In this document: positions 59,172 to 64,000 of the stretch, in pieces | Layout of the letters: the number at the start of each line of letters is the position of its first letter | Position numbering within the stretch: position 1 is the first letter of the stretch | NCBI GenBank assembly: GCA_014529385.2 | Contig: CM043959.1 | Location: forward strand, 59,718,253 to 59,782,252 | Length of the DNA: 64,000 bases | Direction: 5' to 3' | Source of the DNA: Adiantum capillus-veneris | Taxonomy: Eukaryota; Streptophyta; Polypodiopsida; Polypodiales; Pteridaceae | Made by a program: the position numbers and the translations under genes | Notes under the pieces: generated by a model | The model's database searches: none | Seen by the model: the letters and a program-made list of their open reading frames with translations, nothing else | What the model was told of the DNA's origin: nothing

Positions 59172-60004
59172 GTCACAGCGCTTGGATGGTGCAAACTCTT
59201 TTGCAACCGGATATGTACGCTTTTAGTTTTTGACCGTGCTATGGATGGGAGGTTTGTAATTTCATTTATCTCCATAGCATGGAGAGATGGGTTTGTATAT
59301 CATAGAATGAAGGAGGTAGAGAGGGGCCAAGGCAGAGATTATGGGATGTATATTATGGCCTGTTGTAGAAAGGATTAGATATTTAACATTAGGAGATGTG
59401 CTGTAGGATAAGAGGGGGAGGAGAGAGATTAAAATGGTTGAGTGTGCTGAAAGTAAGGGAAAGGTATGAGAGAGGGAGAGGAACAAGGATAAGTGTGTTG
59501 TAAAGTGAGATCGCCCATAGCCCGTGCTCTCTTTATCCTACAAACTCCTTGCCAAACCCATATCATTGACATCCAATTCTCTCAACATCTCCTCTTAGGT
59601 ATCTTAGAAGAGAGAGTGACCTGTCTTGGCATTGAAGTCCCCTAAAATGATAACATCCCCATCTCTAGAGAAATCCCATATATCCTCATCCAAAATCATA
59701 TAAGTTGACTATCCCTTGGGGGATGCATAGTGAGATGTTCTTGGTGGAAAATAGTATATTGCAATGTAAAGTGGCCTCCCAGTCTCCGTTGTCACCTTGA
59801 CCCACATATACTTGGCATGCTCATCTCTACGGCATACATACTGTACTAACTAACATACAGACTATGTTGACTAGCATACATAGCACAAATAGCATGTATG
59901 TTGACTAGCATACATACTATACTAACTAACATACAGACTGGCATACATAGCATAAATAGCATGTATGCTGTCTAGCATAAACTATTGAATGTATGCTCAC
60001 TAAT
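59172..60004. other. Non-coding spacer with an agcatac minisatellite
   Basis: From about 59837 to 59995 the words actaactaacatacagact, agcatacatagca and aaatagcatgtatg recur in an imperfect tandem array with a period of roughly 80 bases. Otherwise nothing recognised; could be an intron joining the flanking minus-strand exons. Confidence 0.5.
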
Positions 60005-61413
60005 CTAACACTCTAAATTGATTATCTTACCACACATTGGTGTCAGATGGCCTTGCCCCATGAGCTTGCTACAGAAGTCTATTGGTAACCTCTGATGGCA
60101 TACAAAAACTATACATTCCGTCCGCAAGGAGCACACAATAGAAAAGCAAAGAAGGTGGTAGCTGTGCTCGCAGAGCATCTTCACCATGGCAGTGATTTCA
60201 TGTACCTGGAGTGGTAGACCACAACCACTACATGAGTTAATCGACATCCCATCACTTACCCCTCCGACACTTTCTATAAATGTCTGCATAGCCAAAGTGC
60301 AGAAAGCAGTGGGGAAGAAGGTGTCCTATAGCTGCTTGCTTGTATGCATGATAAGCTCCAATTGATTCTCCCTCCCTCTAAATTTCTCTTCCATAAACTC
60401 CACATTGATCTACAAAACAAACAAATGAAAAGAATGGTCAGCACACAGCTTAGTTGTGCACATATTCCAATCGAATAGTTGAAGCACAAAAGTAACAGAC
60501 ACTTACATGTTGACAAGTTATGTCAACCTCAACATCAATATGCATCCCCTCAATGCGAGGAAACCCTATATCATTGAGCATCTCCTTTAGTGTCTCTATC
60601 TTCACATTTAGTTCTATTTCCCTCTTTAGATTCTGGCTTTCGCTTTGCCCCAAGATCTCCAACTCCTCGATAGCATCGCGAAGCTTTGCTCTCGTTGCAA
60701 GCATAACATGGGTAACCCTCACGTTGCTTGCCTGGAGAATGCGTGCAGCTTCAAGCTCCAATTTTGTTGTCACTAGGTTTTCTTTAACATCCTTTAATAG
60801 TTTTTTAAGATGTTCACCCATAGCCTTTATGGGCTACAAATCTGCGCTGCCAAAGTACGACATGCTTTCAGCCCCTTGGTGGGAGCTGTAGCAAGAGATG
60901 GGTGTCGCCTTGGGAGCTTTGTCCTCCTTCATGTTAGTAAACTCCTCCTTGATGTTTTCACTTGAATTACACACTTTCCACTTCTGGACATGTTGATCAT
61001 AATAGCAATTTTCTTGCAGATCCTGCAAATACTGGACATCAAAATTTGCCCAATTGAACTTCATGGGGCTGATCCACTGGCAATTACCACCGGACTGAAC
61101 TCTTTAACGAGCCCCTTTGCGAAACCAGAGTTTATTTCCATGTTTGTGGGGGGATTTTGGTATACCTTGTAGTACAGAAGCATTACATGTGCATACATTT
61201 TGTTAAGTACCAGATTGAGTTTGATACGATACTGGTTGCGATTCTTGTCTTCTTTAAAAACACTAAACCACTCGACATCCCTGATTTTCTCCCACCTCAC
61301 CATCTTTGGGTCTGCACCATGTCTCGAGAGGCCATGCACAACATTAAAATCCTTTGCACTAATACAAAATTTTCCCTGAATCAGGATGTTCATCTTCAGA
61401 GCTTTCCATCGCG
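60005..61413 (-). pseudogene. Two-exon coding remnant: coiled coil and RING-H2-like zinc finger
   Basis: Exon 1 starts after an acceptor (ggttctgcag) at 61413: KALKMNILIQGKFCISAKDF, VRWEKIRDVEWFSVFKEDKN. A one-base loss near 61063 shifts to FNWANFDVQYLQDLQENCYY. A TAG at 60834-60836, with the frame unchanged, leads to a coiled coil (MGEHLKKLLKDVKENLVTTK, LRDAIEELEILGQSESQNLK). It ends at a consensus donor (aacat/gtaagt, 60507). The 97-base intron 60410-60506 is phase 0. Exon 2 (60409-60005, exactly 135 codons with stop) has one TAG (60326-60328) and a zinc-finger-like CSGCGLPLQ, CEHSYHLLC (C-x-H-x2-H-x2-C) and a C-x4-C pair, close to a RING-H2 pattern. Family not recognised. Confidence 0.6.
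60410..60506 (-). other. 97-base intron of the RING-H2-like remnant
   Basis: Consensus donor GTAAGT and acceptor tgttttgtag; both flanking exons are multiples of three and the frame is kept across it. Confidence 0.7.
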
Positions 61414-64000
61414 CTGCAGAACCCCCCAATGACAATTGATTATATCACAAAAACACCAAACGTTACATTATAGAAACACGAGATATATTACAGAAACACA
61501 AGATTATATTACAGGTAAATTTTACTGAAACACAAAAAAATTGCACATTACATAGCTTATTTTGCTAGCCCACCTATGGTCAGCATACCTAGAATGCTAG
61601 TTTTCATATCGGGTATGCGGCTAAGCTACACAATTGGTGTGCTAATCAGTACACTTGCAATTCCCGTTTTCATTTAGGATATGCTGGACAGAACCCAATT
61701 CATGCTAGTTAGCATAGTCAATACATATTGAGGTGGTCCGGGGCGGGCAACAAGAAGAGCGGCCTCTAAACACCCTTCGAGGCTCCCGTGCTGCTCAATT
61801 GGGGCTGGGGCAAGCACAATCAGATACAACAACAACCTACAGCCAGAAACCAAACAAGAAAAGGGGCACCACCTAGTTGTAGATGCAAACTAGGACGCAC
61901 GTGATATCTCCTTGTACTCAAACGCACAAAGAGAGGGGAATGCAAGATAGCCACACACACCAAACACAAACATTCACCACGCCAAAGAGAGGTAAAGGGC
62001 ACAAATCAACTTGAGCAACTCAGTCTTAGCCTTAAAGACTAGATGCACACAAAGCTTGATGAGAAATAGAGAGATAGCACAAAACTTGACCTTGTTGCCA
62101 ATACACAAATTGTCTTAGGGTCACGGGAGCCCTCTCACTGAGCACCCTCTTACAATTCACCTTTTAGGCAAACAATTCAACAAGCCCTCAAACCACCAAG
62201 CATGAAATGGCACAACAAACTTCATGGACAATATACCTTCAACCACCTGATGAGCCAACTTATCAAGTCAATTTGGAGAGAAGAGTCGTAGTTGCAGCAT
62301 ACAATTGCACCCAAAACTATAAATCTTATTTATGCACAAGAGTAGGCTACAAGTGTGGTGAAGAGTATGGCATACACTCCACTCCTCTAGATGGCATAAC
62401 TAAGTTCAATCTTCTCCATGCACCTATGTGTAGTGATGGAATAGAGCACTCACAATGTACACACTCTACACAACTAGGCTTGAAGAGTGGTGTGTTATGT
62501 GTTGAGAATGGTGTGGTGTAGTGTGATCATGTGATGATTTACAAGGGAGAGAAGGGCTCTATTTATAGGTTTTAGAAGCCCTGATTAGGATTAGGCCTAA
62601 TCAAGTTTATTTGAAGGAATAAAAGATTATGCATTTTTTTTTTATTTTCATAATGAGGGTGGGTCTCTCTTGTCCTTTGAGTCACATGGATGTGGACTCA
62701 AGGGAAGAGAATCATTGAGGATGAAAGGAGAGAGGGATTGAGTGAATAATTTGGGAGTGCCTACTCTAGTAGAGGGTGCATTTTACAATAAGGTTAGTGG
62801 TTAGTAGTTAGTAATTATCACTAAAAAATATTTACAAAATCATTCACCACATGGTGAGATATATGATGAGAAAAGTTAGAGAAGGTATGAACTTGTAAAG
62901 AGAGGTTGAAGCTTTGAAGAAGTTGACATTCACCTCTTTACAGCACCGATAGAAGAAGCGGTCAGCATGGCGAAGTAGCGTGTGTCGATGAAGCTATGTT
63001 ATCTCAAACCTTGGAAAGTTCATGATAAAGCCTTCATTTGCAGAGGTTAACCTTGGATTTTTTGCCAATTTTTTGAAGTTCTTTACAAAGCTGAAGAGAG
63101 TATGGTAATATGGACATATATGTAGAGAGAAAGGGGGACACATAGGGTGTAGAAATGGAGGATGAAGGCTATGGAGGTGTGAGAGATGTGGCAATGGTGA
63201 AGAGGGTGAATTAGGACATGGGATTTGTAGGTTTGGGAGTGGGAAGGAGAGGGAGGAGTGTGTGTGAAAGAGGAAAATGATAAAGTGGAAGAGAGAGTGT
63301 GGCTGCATAGCATGGGCAAACTGGGGTCCACCAATAAAATCATAGCTCACAGCTCGTAGCTCAAAAAAATATGAAAAAATTTGAGGTGAAAGTTCAGCTC
63401 ATGAGCTATAGCTTTTGTTTGTATCACATTTTCAAATTCGGAGAGCATGTGATCTTTAAAAATTCAGCAAAGCCTACTTTTTTTCCACTGCACAAAGTCC
63501 TTGTGAGGTCCTTCTTTGGATGATTCTTTTGAATACCTCCAAGAGTGAGCTCCCCATGGTGCATGCATGCATTCCACATACCCTTGACCTTATTTGGTAG
63601 GTCTATAATTGAAGATATTGTTGAGATCATGATATAAGTGAATAGTATAACTAAGAAAATCAAATATTGAGGGGTCTAAAAAAATATGTACATGTCAAAT
63701 ATAAATAATATAGGTGGAAAAAATATAAAGGGGTCAAAATAAATCTCTCTCATTATAAGTCTACCATAAAAAGATGAATATTTTTGGTGTTCTAATTTAT
63801 GAGAGTAAAAGAGAATAGATGTAGGAAGGAAAAATCACAATAGTGAAAAAATATACACATAAATAAAACTAGTTTCTTTTGGATTTTTGTTGGGATGGAG
63901 TTACACCAAAAATAAGAGAAGCTTGCATGAAATTATTTTTATATGGAATAAAGAGTATGCAAAAATGGTAATAAAAAATATGGTAATGATGAGTCAATGT
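61414..64000. other. Unassigned sequence
   Basis: No gene recognised. Contains agcat-rich text near 61590-61730 like the minisatellite at 59837, a TATA-like signal on the minus strand near 62560-62570 with LTR-like flanks (not paired with a second copy) and, near 63300, a diverged copy of the repeat seen near 55240. The small frame at 62207-62521 has no recognisable domain. Confidence 0.4.

Noticed and set aside
59837-59995. CRISPR-like array
   Set aside because: Repeats are imperfect, without uniform spacers, in plant nuclear DNA.
61061-61064. ATGA overlap between two minus-strand frames, like coupled bacterial genes
   Set aside because: The two frames read as one protein with a single-base deletion, and the context is a spliced plant gene.
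62207-62521. 104-codon frame as a gene
   Set aside because: No recognisable domain or splice context; left as unassigned sequence.

Overview
The window looks like nuclear DNA of a land plant. Its exons are bounded by GT/AG introns with plant-type small introns (78 and 97 nt in the best cases). It is full of Ty3/gypsy, Ty1/copia and L1-type LINE elements primed by initiator-Met tRNA (TGGTATCAGAGC), and rich in GA, CT and CA microsatellites. Mobile DNA makes up most of it. Fern, gymnosperm or another large-genome plant is plausible, but I cannot fix the lineage from sequence alone. I see no prokaryotic genes, rRNA, tRNA or CRISPR.

Layout. 1-5.3 kb: two related Ty3/gypsy elements on the minus strand, one (A) apparently inserted into a decayed relative (B). 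5.7-8 kb: a GA microsatellite and a minus-strand Ty1/copia gag-plus-LTR fragment. 7.96-13.15 kb: a near full-length but dead LINE with a candidate 16-bp target duplication. 13.6-15.9 kb: five exons of an RCC1-repeat (beta-propeller) gene, the best-preserved host gene here, followed by a copia RNase H scrap. 16-20.3 kb: AT-rich, mostly unrecognised, with an 85-bp tandem duplication, a G30 run and a gypsy integrase fossil. 20.33-25.98 kb: a young, complete Ty1/copia element (minus) with near-identical LTRs and TSD TGTGA. 26-31.7 kb: unrecognised sequence with a large simple-sequence island.

31.7-48.8 kb is a three-level nest. An unrecognised spliced host-like gene remnant is split by a Ty1/copia element (32119-48307, TSD GATAC). 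That element is itself split in its integrase by an 11-kb Ty3/gypsy chromovirus (34630-45656, TSD CATGA). The chromovirus has 2.9-kb LTRs, a C-terminal chromodomain and an extra reading frame between the primer site and gag. 49.48-54.66 kb: a further copia element (minus, TSD GAGAA) of the same protein lineage as the split one.

54.7-64 kb holds a possible terminal exon, two adjacent related hairpins, and a chain of decayed spliced exons on the minus strand (61.4 to 57.5 kb). These encode a coiled coil, a RING-H2-like zinc finger and, at the end, a divergent histone H3 fold.

How it fits together: the elements carry the usual gag, protease, integrase, reverse transcriptase and RNase H modules, but every one is interrupted. 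Many stops sit where the family has Gln or Arg (CAG to TAG, CGA to TGA). The same kind of stop recurs in the minus-strand gene chain, as expected if the whole region has decayed by methyl-cytosine deamination under silencing.
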